Below are positions 26,455-37,624 of a stretch of DNA of 64,000 bases, piece after piece (within the stretch, counting starts at the first letter, position 1; each line of letters begins with the position of its first letter). The stretch comes from Sporolactobacillus putidus (GTDB taxonomy: Bacteria > Bacillota > Bacilli > Bacillales > Sporolactobacillaceae). The DNA lies in contig NZ_BMOK01000006.1 of NCBI RefSeq assembly GCF_014647035.1, positions 1 through 64,000 of the forward strand, given 5' to 3'. The position numbers and the translations under genes were made by a program. The notes beneath the pieces are model-generated. The model was not told the origin of the DNA. It saw only the letters and a list, made by a program, of their open reading frames with translations, and made no database searches.

Positions 26455-26484
26455 AATATAAGCTTATTTTATCATTATTCACAA
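26455..26484 (-). promoter_or_regulatory. Possible internal promoter before sufB
   Basis: On the minus strand TTGTGA (26484-26479) and TATATT (26460-26455) are separated by 18 bp in the sufU-sufB gap, just beyond the sufU stop. Weak -35; consensus match only. Confidence 0.35.
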
Positions 26485-26494
26485 AATTGTTGAA

Positions 26495-29464
<2,970 letters not shown>

Positions 29465-29494
29465 AGTGTCCCTCCTGTCCCTGGCTTCATTCAA

Positions 29495-30277
29495 TCAGGC
29501 TTCTACGGTCTCGTCGTCCTTGATTCCGAGCTCCGCCTTCATGCCGTCGTAACCTTCTTCTTCCAGCCGGAGTGCAAGTTCCGGACCCCCGGTTTTAACA
29601 ATACGGCCGTTCATCATGACGTGCACCTTATCCGGTTTGATGTAATTCAGGAGGCGCTGATAGTGTGTAATAATCAGGCAGCCGAAATTTTCAGAACGCA
29701 TCGAGTTGACGCCCTTGGCAACCCATTTCAAGGCATCGATATCAAGACCGGAATCAATTTCGTCAAGAATAGCGAATTTCGGTTCGAGCATCATCAACTG
29801 AAGAATTTCATTGCGTTTCTTTTCGCCGCCTGAAAAACCTTCATTCACATAGCGCTCTGCAAAGGCCTGATCCATTTCAAGCATCTGCATTTTTTTATCT
29901 AACGTTTTAATGAATTTCATCAGCGGGATTTCATTGCCCTCCCCGCGCCTGCCGTTGATCGCCGTCCTCAAGAAGTCTGCGTTGGTCACACCGCTGACTT
30001 CACTCGGGTATTGCATCGCAAGAAAGATTCCGGCGCGTGCGCGCTCGTCCACTGCCATATCCAGCAGATTTTCCCTGTCGAGAAGCACGGTTCCCTGTGT
30101 CACTTCATACTTCGGATGTCCCATAATCGCCGAAGCAACCGTCGATTTTCCGGTGCCGTTCGGTCCCATTAGGGCGTGAATTTCCCCGCCTTTTATTTCA
30201 AGATCAAATCCCCTGACAATCGATTTTCCTTCAACGGATACATGAAGATCCTTTATTTTTAACTCCGGTACAGTCAT
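29495..30277 (-). CDS. sufC: Fe-S cluster assembly ATPase SufC
   Basis: A 260-residue ABC-type ATPase that drives the SufBCD scaffold, soluble rather than a transporter. Walker A GPNGTGKST near residue 38, ABC signature FSGGEKKRNEI near 148, Walker B FAILDEIDSGLD near 169, and the H-loop ITHYQRLL. First gene of the sufCDSUB operon, preceded by a 300-bp region with two Fur-box-like sequences. An acidic tail (GIKDDETVEA) follows the ATPase domain. Confidence 0.96.
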   Translation of the reverse strand: MTVPELKIKDLHVSVEGKSIVRGFDLEIKGGEIHALMGPNGTGKSTVASAIMGHPKYEVTQGTVLLDRENLLDMAVDERARAGIFLAMQYPSEVSGVTNADFLRTAINGRRGEGNEIPLMKFIKTLDKKMQMLEMDQAFAERYVNEGFSGGEKKRNEILQLMMLEPKFAILDEIDSGLDIDALKWVAKGVNSMRSENFGCLIITHYQRLLNYIKPDKVHVMMNGRIVKTGGPELALRLEEEGYDGMKAELGIKDDETVEA

Positions 30278-30342
30278 TTTCCGACCTCCAATTCAAAATA
30301 TCTATATGCGGCTGAAATCAATGGAAATTAATTCTCAATCTA

Positions 30343-30357
30343 TTATCATTATTATCT
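30343..30357. promoter_or_regulatory. Fur-box-like site A upstream of suf
   Basis: TTATCATTATTATCT matches the 7-1-7 Fur consensus TGATAATNATTATCA at 11 of 14 fixed positions. It lies 66 bp upstream of sufC. Consensus match only. Confidence 0.4.
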
Positions 30358-30444
30358 TATATCACATGTAAACAGATATCAACCCATGATTTCAGTGATA
30401 CTTGCCATGAATCCAAGCGGGGACTGAGAATCTTTATCTCTGTC

Positions 30445-30459
30445 TGATTATCATTATAC
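30445..30459. promoter_or_regulatory. Fur-box-like site B overlapping a -10 element
   Basis: TGATTATCATTATAC matches the Fur 7-1-7 consensus at 11 of 14 positions and overlaps TATAAT on the minus strand (30458-30453), a good -10 for the suf operon; the -35 is weak. Binding here would block transcription. Inference from consensus and position. Confidence 0.42.
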
Positions 30460-30587
30460 TGCTGTTTTCGATAAAGATAAAAAATGAAAGTCACTTTTTT
30501 GCATTTTTCGTTTACAACCTTTAATTCCCGTTCCCGATCCATCTGCTCTTATCATACAGCACCGTGTTTAGTATCTCTCGTTAGCAA

Positions 30588-30630
30588 ACAAAAATCCGCC
30601 CCTGCTCCATAAGGCCAGGTGCGGATTTTT
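30588..30630 (-). terminator. Terminator of sigI-rsgI
   Basis: Stem AAATCCGC-CCCTG / CAGG-GCGGATTT with T5 on either strand. It lies about 70 bp past the rsgI stop. Confidence 0.8.
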
Positions 30631-30697
30631 CATAAAAAGTGGAAGAACAGGCTAGATGCCCGGTTTGTTCAGCTAATCGAAATAAAGACGACTGCGA

Positions 30698-31639
30698 TCA
30701 GGCTTGTATGCTTACCGGCACTTTCCAGAGTTTTGCAGCCGCGTTCCCCAAACGATAGCTGCTGCTAACAGGATTGCCCGCTTTTTCTCTGGTTTTAAAT
30801 GGATTCAGATCGAGCGGGATTATCTCTGGGGAGCTGAGCAAAATTTTTCTGATCGTGTCCCCTTGAGTACGGTTACTGCTATTAACTTTCATAGGCCGAC
30901 TCCACGGATTGACGAACAATAGGTTGTCTTCTCCTGCTTCGGAGCCCGGTCCGGTCTCACGCGGGCGAAGGCTTTTGCCCAGAGAGTTTGCCTGCCTGCT
31001 AAGCAGATATCTCCCCGTGGAAACTCTGTTTTTTATCGCTTCAGTGCGACCGTCAAGTGATGCATGTAGCCATCTGAGAGAGACGCCGCTCGACTGAACA
31101 AGCTGCGAAGAACCGCTCTTAACCGCCTGAATCAGTCCTGCGTCAAACGCATCTCGATGGGAGTGCGAGACCCGGCCGGTCAAGACCGCGGTAATCAGGT
31201 ACAGGGAGCCGCTGTTCAGATAGCCTTTTTCATTCAGACGGGTGACCAGTATGGAACTGAACTTTTTCAATGACATGTCACTGAAAAAATCCGGATCAGG
31301 TATAACTTTCTTGGCATCCTCATTTAACGGCCGAACCGAAATCACGCGAAAGCTCTGATCGACCGTCGCCTCAATACTTGGTGCCAGATCGAAATCGAGA
31401 TAGGCGGCAACCGGCCTGTCCGCGACATCTGTGCTTTGCGAAAATGGCAGAAGGCACAGAAACGACATGGACACCGTCACCACAGAGGTCAGAAAAAACT
31501 TGCAAATCTTAAAAGTGTGGGAGAGATGCCTAGATAAAACCGTCTGTCCGATCGAGATATCGGCCGACCGCCTGAGTTTTACCGACCTGAAGTCTCCCTC
31601 ATTGGTCAGCAAAATGGCATGACGTCCCTCTCTGGACAC
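30698..31639 (-). CDS. rsgI: Anti-sigma-I factor RsgI
   Basis: A 313-residue single-pass membrane protein. The cytosolic N-terminus (GRHAILLTNEGDFRSVKL) is the RsgI sigma-binding domain, followed by one membrane helix (ICKFFLTSVVTVSMSFLCLLPF, residues ~45-66) and an extracytoplasmic region of about 245 residues with the AYLDFDLAPSIEATVD segment seen in RsgI proteins. GTG 31639 is given as start; an in-frame CTG at 31660 with AAAGGTGG nine bases upstream would restore KNQGILV, expected at the head of the domain, and may be the true start. Cotranscribed with sigI, 48 bp upstream. Confidence 0.85.
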   Translation of the reverse strand: MSREGRHAILLTNEGDFRSVKLRRSADISIGQTVLSRHLSHTFKICKFFLTSVVTVSMSFLCLLPFSQSTDVADRPVAAYLDFDLAPSIEATVDQSFRVISVRPLNEDAKKVIPDPDFFSDMSLKKFSSILVTRLNEKGYLNSGSLYLITAVLTGRVSHSHRDAFDAGLIQAVKSGSSQLVQSSGVSLRWLHASLDGRTEAIKNRVSTGRYLLSRQANSLGKSLRPRETGPGSEAGEDNLLFVNPWSRPMKVNSSNRTQGDTIRKILLSSPEIIPLDLNPFKTREKAGNPVSSSYRLGNAAAKLWKVPVSIQA

Positions 31640-31687
31640 AAGGATCCCCTGATTTTTCAGTCTCCCTCGCCACCTTTCCGTTCGCCG

Positions 31688-32443
31688 TTAAACCGTTTCC
31701 TTCTCCGGTTCGATATACGACTTCAGTGCACTGAAGTCGCCGATATAAATCAGCGCCAGCGCTATAATATATTTTCGATTTCTTTCTATGGTTTTGCGGC
31801 TGCAAGAGACAAATTGCAGTAAATCTTTTATCGGCAGCTGTTTCTTTTTCTTCAGAAACTGTACAAGCGTCTTGTGCTCCACTAATTTTTTCGCGGCAAT
31901 TTTCGCGTTCTCACGCGCATCGGCATGTTTCGGGCAGTGCTTGCTTAACACGTCAAACGTGATTCCATAATTCAGCAGCAGCTGCTGATAACTGTCAATT
32001 TGCTCCATGCGTTCATTGATCTGACATTTTTCCTCATAATAATCAATAGCCGCTCGCTGTTCGACAAAACTTTCCTCCATTCCGTTCTCATCGCCTGGTT
32101 CCGCCTGATCCAGATAAATATTGCGCATCTGCCTTGATTCTTTCCGGATAAAGTCGATAATACGGCGGCGGATCACCATGTCGGCAAAAGTCAGGAATTT
32201 GCTGCCCTGGCCCTTCTGATACTGGTTAATCGCTTCATTAAATGCGACCATACCGACACTGAACTCGTCCATTGTCTGATCGATAAATCGATTGCACACT
32301 TTTGAAACAACCTTTTTAATAAAAGGCTGGTAGGATTCGATAATAAAATTTCTCAAGGGTTCATCGCCCTGCTGAACTTTAAAAATGTTCGTTTCAAGCG
32401 GAAAATTATATGTTCCGCCCATTGCAAGCTGGTTCGTGCTCAT
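31688..32443 (-). CDS. sigI: RNA polymerase sigma factor SigI
   Basis: A 251-residue alternative sigma factor of the SigI family (heat and cell-wall stress in B. subtilis; carbohydrate sensing in clostridia). Region 2 is visible as NFIIESYQPFIKKVVSKVC, then VGMVAFNEAINQY and the FLTFADMVIRRRIIDFIR segment; the C-terminal SigI-specific domain ends with FVSCSRKTIERNRKYIIALALIY. ATG 32443 is preferred to an in-frame GTG at 32446 because GAGGT lies 6 bp upstream. Followed by its anti-sigma factor gene. Confidence 0.94.
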   Translation of the reverse strand: MSTNQLAMGGTYNFPLETNIFKVQQGDEPLRNFIIESYQPFIKKVVSKVCNRFIDQTMDEFSVGMVAFNEAINQYQKGQGSKFLTFADMVIRRRIIDFIRKESRQMRNIYLDQAEPGDENGMEESFVEQRAAIDYYEEKCQINERMEQIDSYQQLLLNYGITFDVLSKHCPKHADARENAKIAAKKLVEHKTLVQFLKKKKQLPIKDLLQFVSCSRKTIERNRKYIIALALIYIGDFSALKSYIEPEKETV

Positions 32444-32585
32444 CACACTACCTCACCTCTCGCTTTAATCTGGTGAATCTCACCCTGAACAAAGCATATC
32501 ATGTCCGGATCATTCAGAAGAGTATTGTCAAAAATTTTTGTTAATGTAAGAATCTGCTGTTTTTTTTTGCCGAATAAGCTCGAAA

Positions 32586-32662
32586 AACCCTTGTCTCTTT
32601 TATACCATGCTTTCACACCTTAATGAAAGCGACAATCTGGTAACAAAAAGATGACAAGGGTT
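32586..32662 (-). terminator. Long branched hairpin after gcvH, upstream of sigI
   Basis: A perfect 10-bp outer stem (AACCCTTGTC with GACAAGGGTT) encloses a 57-bp interval containing a perfect 7-bp inner hairpin (GCTTTCA / TGAAAGC). On the minus strand the outer stem is followed by TTTTT. Probably the gcvH terminator; its size and position in the sigI upstream region leave open a regulatory role. The rest of 32447-32753 shows no gene. Confidence 0.6.
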
Positions 32663-32753
32663 GTTACTTAAGTATTATAATGAACGTACGCCTGCGATCC
32701 ATGCGCAGCGTCCCGCACTATTTTCCATTTTTTATGTTTACGAATAAAGCGAA

Positions 32754-33143
32754 TCAGGCGTCTTCACCGATCAACTTTTCGTATGCCTCTGCATCAAGCA
32801 ATTGATCAAAATCAGCGCGTTCGACGGATTCCAGCTCCACCATCCACGCCTTCTCATAAGGGGATTCATTGACCAGCTCCGGAGAATCTTCAAGTGAGTC
32901 ATTGGTTTCCGCCACCTGGCCGCTGACCGGAGCATAAAGCTCGGAAACGGTTTTGACAGATTCAACACTGCCAAAAGAATCACCGGCATTCAGCTGTTCA
33001 CCGGATTCCGGCAGCTCGACAAAGACGATGTCGCCCAGCTCTTTCTGTGCAAATTCCGTGATACCGACGCGAACCTTCCCGTCCGCTTCTTTCTTTACCC
33101 ATTCATGATCTTTCGAATAAAGCAAATCCTTTGGTACATTCAT
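32754..33143 (-). CDS. gcvH: Glycine cleavage system H protein
   Basis: A 129-residue lipoyl carrier. The lipoylated lysine lies in [15 protein letters not shown] near residue 64. GcvH shuttles aminomethyl groups in glycine cleavage and, in Firmicutes, is the obligatory first acceptor of octanoate in lipoate assembly (LipM to GcvH, then LipL to other enzymes). AAAGGAGG precedes the ATG. Monocistronic here, away from gcvT/gcvP, which fits the second role. Confidence 0.96.
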   Translation of the reverse strand: MNVPKDLLYSKDHEWVKKEADGKVRVGITEFAQKELGDIVFVELPESGEQLNAGDSFGSVESVKTVSELYAPVSGQVAETNDSLEDSPELVNESPYEKAWMVELESVERADFDQLLDAEAYEKLIGEDA

Positions 33144-33403
33144 TTTTCTGCCTCCTTTTTTAGTTTCCTAATCGATTCAGATCAAACGCTATTCGATTGA
33201 ATTCAACGCCATACTCATTATATCGTAAAACCAGCAAAATAAGCGGTTTATTTTTCTTCATCGTCACTTGTTTTGCCCAGATCTTTTCAAACCGTTCATA
33301 AATCCCATTTAAATTGTTTCTCCAGTCAATTTTTTTTAGTGCTGAGGGACATAATACAATTGAGCCCCGTTACCCATTAAATCCACAGGAGTGTGAATCA
33401 CAC

Positions 33404-33685
33404 ATGAACATACAGCAGCAGGGCGGGCAGACGTCAACAAATTATGCTCAGCCTCCGGCTATTCTTTCCACAAAAGATTGTCTCTATATTGAGGACATGC
33501 TGTCGTGGAATCTGGATGTCATCAAAAAAGCGCATGCTTTTTCATTGTTGTGTCAGGATCAGGATGTGGTTCAGGCGATGAACCGTACATGTCAGATTCA
33601 TATCCGCCAGTATCAAACCATCCTCAATCATCTTGGTAAACACGTTCAGGCGGCAACAAATACGACCGGAGGTGTCTTGCAATGA
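33404..33685 (+). CDS. CotF-like spore coat protein (short)
   Basis: A 93-residue protein with an N-terminal Gln-rich leader (NIQQQGGQTSTNYAQ) and a helical part carrying LSTKDCLYIEDMLSWNLDVIKK, characteristic of coat-F-type proteins. ATG 33404 has AGGAG about 14 bp upstream. Its stop overlaps the next start (ATGA), so the two are translated as a pair. CotF-type proteins are spore coat or outer-spore proteins with a ferritin-like helical fold. Exact role unknown. Confidence 0.72.
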   Translation: MNIQQQGGQTSTNYAQPPAILSTKDCLYIEDMLSWNLDVIKKAHAFSLLCQDQDVVQAMNRTCQIHIRQYQTILNHLGKHVQAATNTTGGVLQ

Positions 33686-34020
33686 TGGAAAAGCAGCCGG
33701 TCCGATCGACGACGATTCAAAACACGGAGACGCAGGTTCCTAAGACTCCGCAGATGAACGACAGAGATTATCTGAACGATCTTCTTCTTACGGAAAAATA
33801 TATGACCGTTTCCTATGTGCAGGCGCTTCACGAAGCAAGCCATCAATCGTTTTTTCAGGACATCAAAAACGTTCTCGACCAGACATGCGATCACCAGCGC
33901 GACCTATACAACCTGATGTTTAACAAAGGATGGTACAAAATTGAGTCGCAGGATCCTCAGAAAATACAGCAGACGCATCAGCAATTCACTCAGTACGCTC
34001 AGCAGCAGTTCCCCAAATAA
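33682..34020 (+). CDS. CotF-domain spore coat protein
   Basis: A 112-residue protein with the coat-F pattern NDRDYLNDLLLTEKYMTVSYVQALHEASHQSFFQDI (residues ~26-60) and a Gln-rich C-terminus (QQTHQQFTQYAQQQFPK). GGAGG within the preceding gene lies 9 bp before ATG 33682. Likely forms a complex with its upstream partner; both are expected to be mother-cell expressed. Followed by a strong terminator. Confidence 0.82.
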   Translation: MMEKQPVRSTTIQNTETQVPKTPQMNDRDYLNDLLLTEKYMTVSYVQALHEASHQSFFQDIKNVLDQTCDHQRDLYNLMFNKGWYKIESQDPQKIQQTHQQFTQYAQQQFPK

Positions 34021-34034
34021 ACCCGATAGTTTAT

Positions 34035-34074
34035 AAGAAGCACCGTTCGGAACTCATCCGGCCGGTGCTTCTTT
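34035..34074 (+). terminator. Terminator of the coat-gene pair
   Basis: Stem AAGAAGCACCG / CGGTGCTTCTT with a T-rich tail, 15 bp after the stop codon. Confidence 0.82.
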
Positions 34075-34312
34075 CCGTTCTCTCTTCAACAGGCAATTCC
34101 TATTTCCCTGGAAATAAAATTAAAACAGACTGGAGATCCATACGGTTCTCTATCTGATGCTGAATGAGTTTGTTCGTTTTCCAGCTTAATAGTTAATGCA
34201 CCATTCATAGGTTAACCTTTCCATTATTTTGGTAACATCATGTAATTCATATTTTACCCCTCCACAAAACTCATATTCTCGAAACCTATGAACCAAGGAG
34301 GGAGTTACAAAA

Positions 34313-35077
34313 ATGTTGAAAAAGATTCTCGCAGTTGCACTTGCAGGGTTTTTCACTCTGCCGTTCGTTACGACGGGACACGCTGAAGCGGCGTCCCAGC
34401 CGCAGGCCGGCAATACTCAAATCGTTGTTTCCAGTCCGTTTGATTCTTGGAAACTGAACAGCAATCAGATCTCTGAGTTAACCGGCATGATGAAACAGTT
34501 CGGCGTTCCTTCGAACTTTTCTCCGGCACAGGGCCAGCCCGGGTCGGCATGTCCGGGAAATCAGACTGCCCAGCCGGCCGGAACCGGCACAGCAGGAAAA
34601 ACGGTACAGCCTGCAAAACCTGCTCAGTCCCAGAAACCTGCTGCCAAAAAAACAACGCAGCCGTCCTCGCAGAACACTTCCAACAGCCAGATGAATGCGT
34701 TCGAAAAGAAGGTTGTCGATCTGACGAATCAGGAAAGAGCAAAAGCCGGATTGAAGCCTTTAAAAGCAAACAACAGCGTTCTTTCGAAGATGGCGCGCGA
34801 CAAGTCTGCGGATATGCGTGACAAAAACTACTTCGACCATCAGTCGCCAACCTATGGTTCCCCGTTTGATATGATGAAAAAATACGGCATCAGCTTCTCA
34901 ACCGCGGGTGAAAATATCGCCGCCGGACAAAAGACACCAGAAGAAGTCGTTAATGGCTGGATGAACAGCCCGGGACACCGTGCTAACATTCTGAACGCCA
35001 ACTTTACAACGATCGGCGTCGGCTATGTTCAGGGCGGATCCTACGGCAGTTACTGGACTCAGGAATTTATCGGATAA
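34313..35077 (+). CDS. Secreted CAP-domain (SCP/PR1, YkwD-like) protein
   Basis: A 254-residue exported protein. Signal peptide LKKILAVALAGFFTLPFVTTGHAEA, then a spacer rich in Gln, Pro, Ala and Lys (residues ~70-125), then a CAP domain: VVDLTNQERAKAGLKPL, the metal-ligand region MRDKNYFDHQSP, AGENIAAG and GWMNSPGHRANILN, with the characteristic histidines present. YkwD-type CAP proteins are secreted or coat-associated; B. subtilis SafA/CotE-linked relatives exist, but function is unsettled. Good ribosome site (AAGGAGGG). Monocistronic. Confidence 0.9.
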   Translation: MLKKILAVALAGFFTLPFVTTGHAEAASQPQAGNTQIVVSSPFDSWKLNSNQISELTGMMKQFGVPSNFSPAQGQPGSACPGNQTAQPAGTGTAGKTVQPAKPAQSQKPAAKKTTQPSSQNTSNSQMNAFEKKVVDLTNQERAKAGLKPLKANNSVLSKMARDKSADMRDKNYFDHQSPTYGSPFDMMKKYGISFSTAGENIAAGQKTPEEVVNGWMNSPGHRANILNANFTTIGVGYVQGGSYGSYWTQEFIG

Positions 35078-35111
35078 TCAAATCCTGCATTATAATCAAA
35101 TATCCCAATAG

Positions 35112-35155
35112 AAAACAGCGTCTCACTGTGCTTCAGCATTGGGGGCGCTGTTTTT
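35112..35155 (+). terminator. Terminator of the CAP-domain gene
   Basis: Stem AAAACAGCG / CGCTGTTTT with T5, 35 bp past the stop. Confidence 0.78.
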
Positions 35156-35276
35156 CCGTGCCATATTTTCAACCCGCTTTTTCGGGGAGTCGCCGATCCG
35201 CTCTCCGATGAATAAACTAGAGAAGCATCCTGCTGCCTGGCAGGAGCATGTCCACGGTACTTTGGAGGTGATCCCT

Positions 35277-35930
35277 TTGTATAATTATCCGCTTTACGCA
35301 GCTCTTGGCGATTCGCTGACTGTCGGCGTCGGATCGACTATTTTCATGCCGAATTTTGTCAAGTGCTTTCATCAAAGCCTTGAATCATTTTTCCGGCAGC
35401 CGATCGCCCGCCTCGTTTTTGCCAGGAATGGTGCAACGACAGGGGAGATACTGGAGTCGCTCTCGCGTCCCGATGTCTCTCAGGCTGTCGGTTCCGCTAG
35501 ATTCATCACATTAACGGGAGGCGGGAACGACCTGCTGCGCGCCGGAAAAGTATGGCTCAAAACGAGAGACAACACCTTTATTCTAAGCGCACTTCATGAA
35601 AGCTTTGCTAACATTGAGCAGATCATCACCAAGATAATTGATCTGCATTCCAGCGATCCCGAACCCTTTATGATCCGGATATTGAATCTCTATAATCCGG
35701 TGCCGTATATCCCCGAATCACACATATGGCTTGAGACGTTCAATGAAAAACTTCTTTCGCTGGAACGCTTTGCCGAGGTCAGGATTGCCGATATTTACCA
35801 TGCCTTTTACGGCAGGGAACCCCATCTTCTGGCCAGGGATCATACCCATCCGAACCCACTCGGCTATCGAATTATGGCCGATACAACGGCCCGTCTTGGC
35901 TTTGCACCCGTCGCCCTCCAAAAGATTTGA
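35277..35930 (+). CDS. SGNH/GDSL esterase, LipC-like
   Basis: A 217-residue SGNH hydrolase. TTG 35277 is chosen as start because GGAGGTG lies about 8 bp upstream and the chain then opens YNYPLYAALGDSLTVG with the nucleophile Ser in GDSLT; longer readings from 35139 run through the preceding terminator. Further SGNH blocks: GGGND with the oxyanion Asn near residue 83 and DHTHPNPLGY carrying the Asp-His pair near 197. Size and layout match B. subtilis LipC, a spore-coat phospholipase needed for germination; that role is inferred here. No signal peptide. Confidence 0.85.
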   Translation: MYNYPLYAALGDSLTVGVGSTIFMPNFVKCFHQSLESFFRQPIARLVFARNGATTGEILESLSRPDVSQAVGSARFITLTGGGNDLLRAGKVWLKTRDNTFILSALHESFANIEQIITKIIDLHSSDPEPFMIRILNLYNPVPYIPESHIWLETFNEKLLSLERFAEVRIADIYHAFYGREPHLLARDHTHPNPLGYRIMADTTARLGFAPVALQKI

Positions 35931-36066
35931 AATCATCCCTCCGTTCAATGAATTTTCGACCTGCACAAATGTTCATCCCACACACCCGCCGCTTCAGGTC
36001 AATTGACGCTCCCTTTGATCAAATATATTGCAGTTCCATCCTCTAGTCTCCCGATTATCGTCATGA

Positions 36067-36554
36067 TGAGGACTGACAATAAAGATGTTAAAAAACAAAT
36101 AAAGTCGTTTAAAAGTCACCATAAAGTTGTTTCATTTTGTTGTTGCGCAGTAAGCATGTACGGGACATTAAATCGATAGGAATGAAGGGCAGAGCTGACA
36201 GAATGTGAAATGGTTGAACTTTTTTTGTCATGTTGACTCAGCTTGGTTCAATTTGACTTTCATGGATTTCGATCCGACTTTTTCGCGTTTCGGTTCGACT
36301 TTCTCCTGATTCGGCTCAACTTCTCATTTTCGGTTCAACTTTCACGGATTTCGGTTTAACTTTTCGTTATTTCGGTTCAACTTTTTCGTATTTCGGTTCG
36401 ACTTTGGCTCGATTCGGTTCAACTTTCTAAATTCGATCTGACTGTTGCACAGTTCACGTCTGCTTTTTCAATATAAGCCGCTCATTATAATATTTACAGA
36501 GTGGAAATGCGGCTTCACGGCTTCATTATTAAACACCTTTATTGTCGTCGCCTT
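36067..36554. mobile_element. Decayed copy of the Tn7-end-like element (copy 2)
   Basis: Shares with copy 1 a left block (GACAATAAAG at 36075-36084, then ATAAAGTCGTTTAAAA and CATAAAGTTGTTTC), a middle block ending TCATGTTGACTCAGCTTGG, the 21-bp array, and a right block ATGCGGCTTCACGGCTTCAT followed by inverted TAAACACCTTTATTGTC (to 36546). The outer 8 bp no longer read TGT and no target duplication is seen, so ends are approximate. About 490 bp against 765 bp for copy 1; no ORF inside. It fills most of the 35931-36683 gap. Confidence 0.55.
36268..36431. repeat. 21-bp tandem array in copy 2
   Basis: Eight units starting TTCGGTTC (mostly 21 bp, two of 19 bp). The last unit TTCGGTTCAACTTTCTAAA is almost identical to the last unit of the array at 2534-2800, so both arrays share their right boundary and the flank ATTCGATC. 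Confidence 0.8.
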
Positions 36555-36574
36555 AACTCCGAGTCGGAATGCTA

Positions 36575-36616
36575 AGAACCGGCGTGGGGAATGACTTCAT
36601 TCTCCACGCCGGTTCT
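36575..36616 (-). terminator. Strong hairpin downstream of ypjP
   Basis: Long stem AGAACCGGCGTGG / CCACGCCGGTTCT extended by GGGAATGA / ATTCTCC. No clear T-run on the minus strand; may be a processing or terminator structure for ypjP. Confidence 0.5.
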
Positions 36617-36683
36617 CCATCTTAATCGTTTCGGCCTTTGTTCAGCAAGCCGTCCAGGCTTTTGTCTATATTCCGGCCGTATT

Positions 36684-37337
36684 TCAAGCTCTCCACCTGG
36701 GCGGCATGTTCTTGCCCCAATACACTTTTTTCAGTTCATGGTGTTTCTCGAATCCGTCCAGAGCCGTATGATAATGAAAATTAAACCAGTAGCCGTCGAG
36801 CGGCGGGTGGTCCCTGCGCACATGCAATTTCAGTACGTCCTGTCCGGTATCCGTTTGATAAACATGCAGGATACGCTCCCCCATGCCCGGAGATGGCGAA
36901 TGGGTGACCGCAAGATTTCTGACCCAGTTCTTGTCGTGGCTGCGGCTGACTTCCCTGACCGCGACAGCAAAGGCGGGTGCGATTTCCTTTACATATTGGT
37001 CGCCGATTTGATCCGTTACACGGCTGCCAAACTTGTACAGTCCCTGGTCTTGTGCCTCGCTTACGGCATAGATGGAAAAAGCATCGATCAGGCGGTCTTT
37101 TGAACTGTCTTTTCTGACCGCCTTTTCCCATGAGCCTTCCCCCGTCTCCAGCCCGTCCCGGTCTTCTTCTTCCCGTTTAAACGGCCCAATTGCCGGAACC
37201 CTGCTTTGCTCCCTCTGGAGACTTCCTTTATCAAGCTGTTTTCCGACATGATTGGCCGGCAGGTTTGGGACGACAGTCCCGAGAGTCAGTACGGCAACAA
37301 GTACGACAAGACATTTTTTCAATAAAACAGGAATCAC
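36684..37337 (-). CDS. ypjP: YpjP family protein
   Basis: A 217-residue predicted exported or membrane-anchored protein. N-terminal hydrophobic segment (LLKKCLVVLVAVLTLGTVVPNLP), then a charged linker, then the conserved C-terminal domain with LKLHVRRDHPPLDGYWFNFHYH and KVYWGKNMPPRW, which I recognise from B. subtilis YpjP. Its histidine-rich motif looks metal-binding, but function is unknown. GTG 37337 follows GGAGG by 7 bp. Confidence 0.87.
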   Translation of the reverse strand: MIPVLLKKCLVVLVAVLTLGTVVPNLPANHVGKQLDKGSLQREQSRVPAIGPFKREEEDRDGLETGEGSWEKAVRKDSSKDRLIDAFSIYAVSEAQDQGLYKFGSRVTDQIGDQYVKEIAPAFAVAVREVSRSHDKNWVRNLAVTHSPSPGMGERILHVYQTDTGQDVLKLHVRRDHPPLDGYWFNFHYHTALDGFEKHHELKKVYWGKNMPPRWRA

Positions 37338-37624
37338 GTTCCGACCTCCTCTGTCCGCGGTTCAATCTGCATCAGCGGCGATCGTACCGGTCCTGCGATG
37401 AATCGGTTTATCCGAAAGAGCGTCATTCACTCTAATTCCCACGCCGACGGGTTCGTCCCAACGGCAGTCTGATCGGCCGCTTTTTCAAGCCGGACTTGTT
37501 ATACTAGACTATTCGTTTCTTTTTTCTCTTTCAGACAGTATAACGGCCGGCCTTTATCCGAATTTTATTAAAATCGGCCTGAACGCACCGTATTTTTTCA
37601 GATTGCGAATGAGAAAAACATGAT

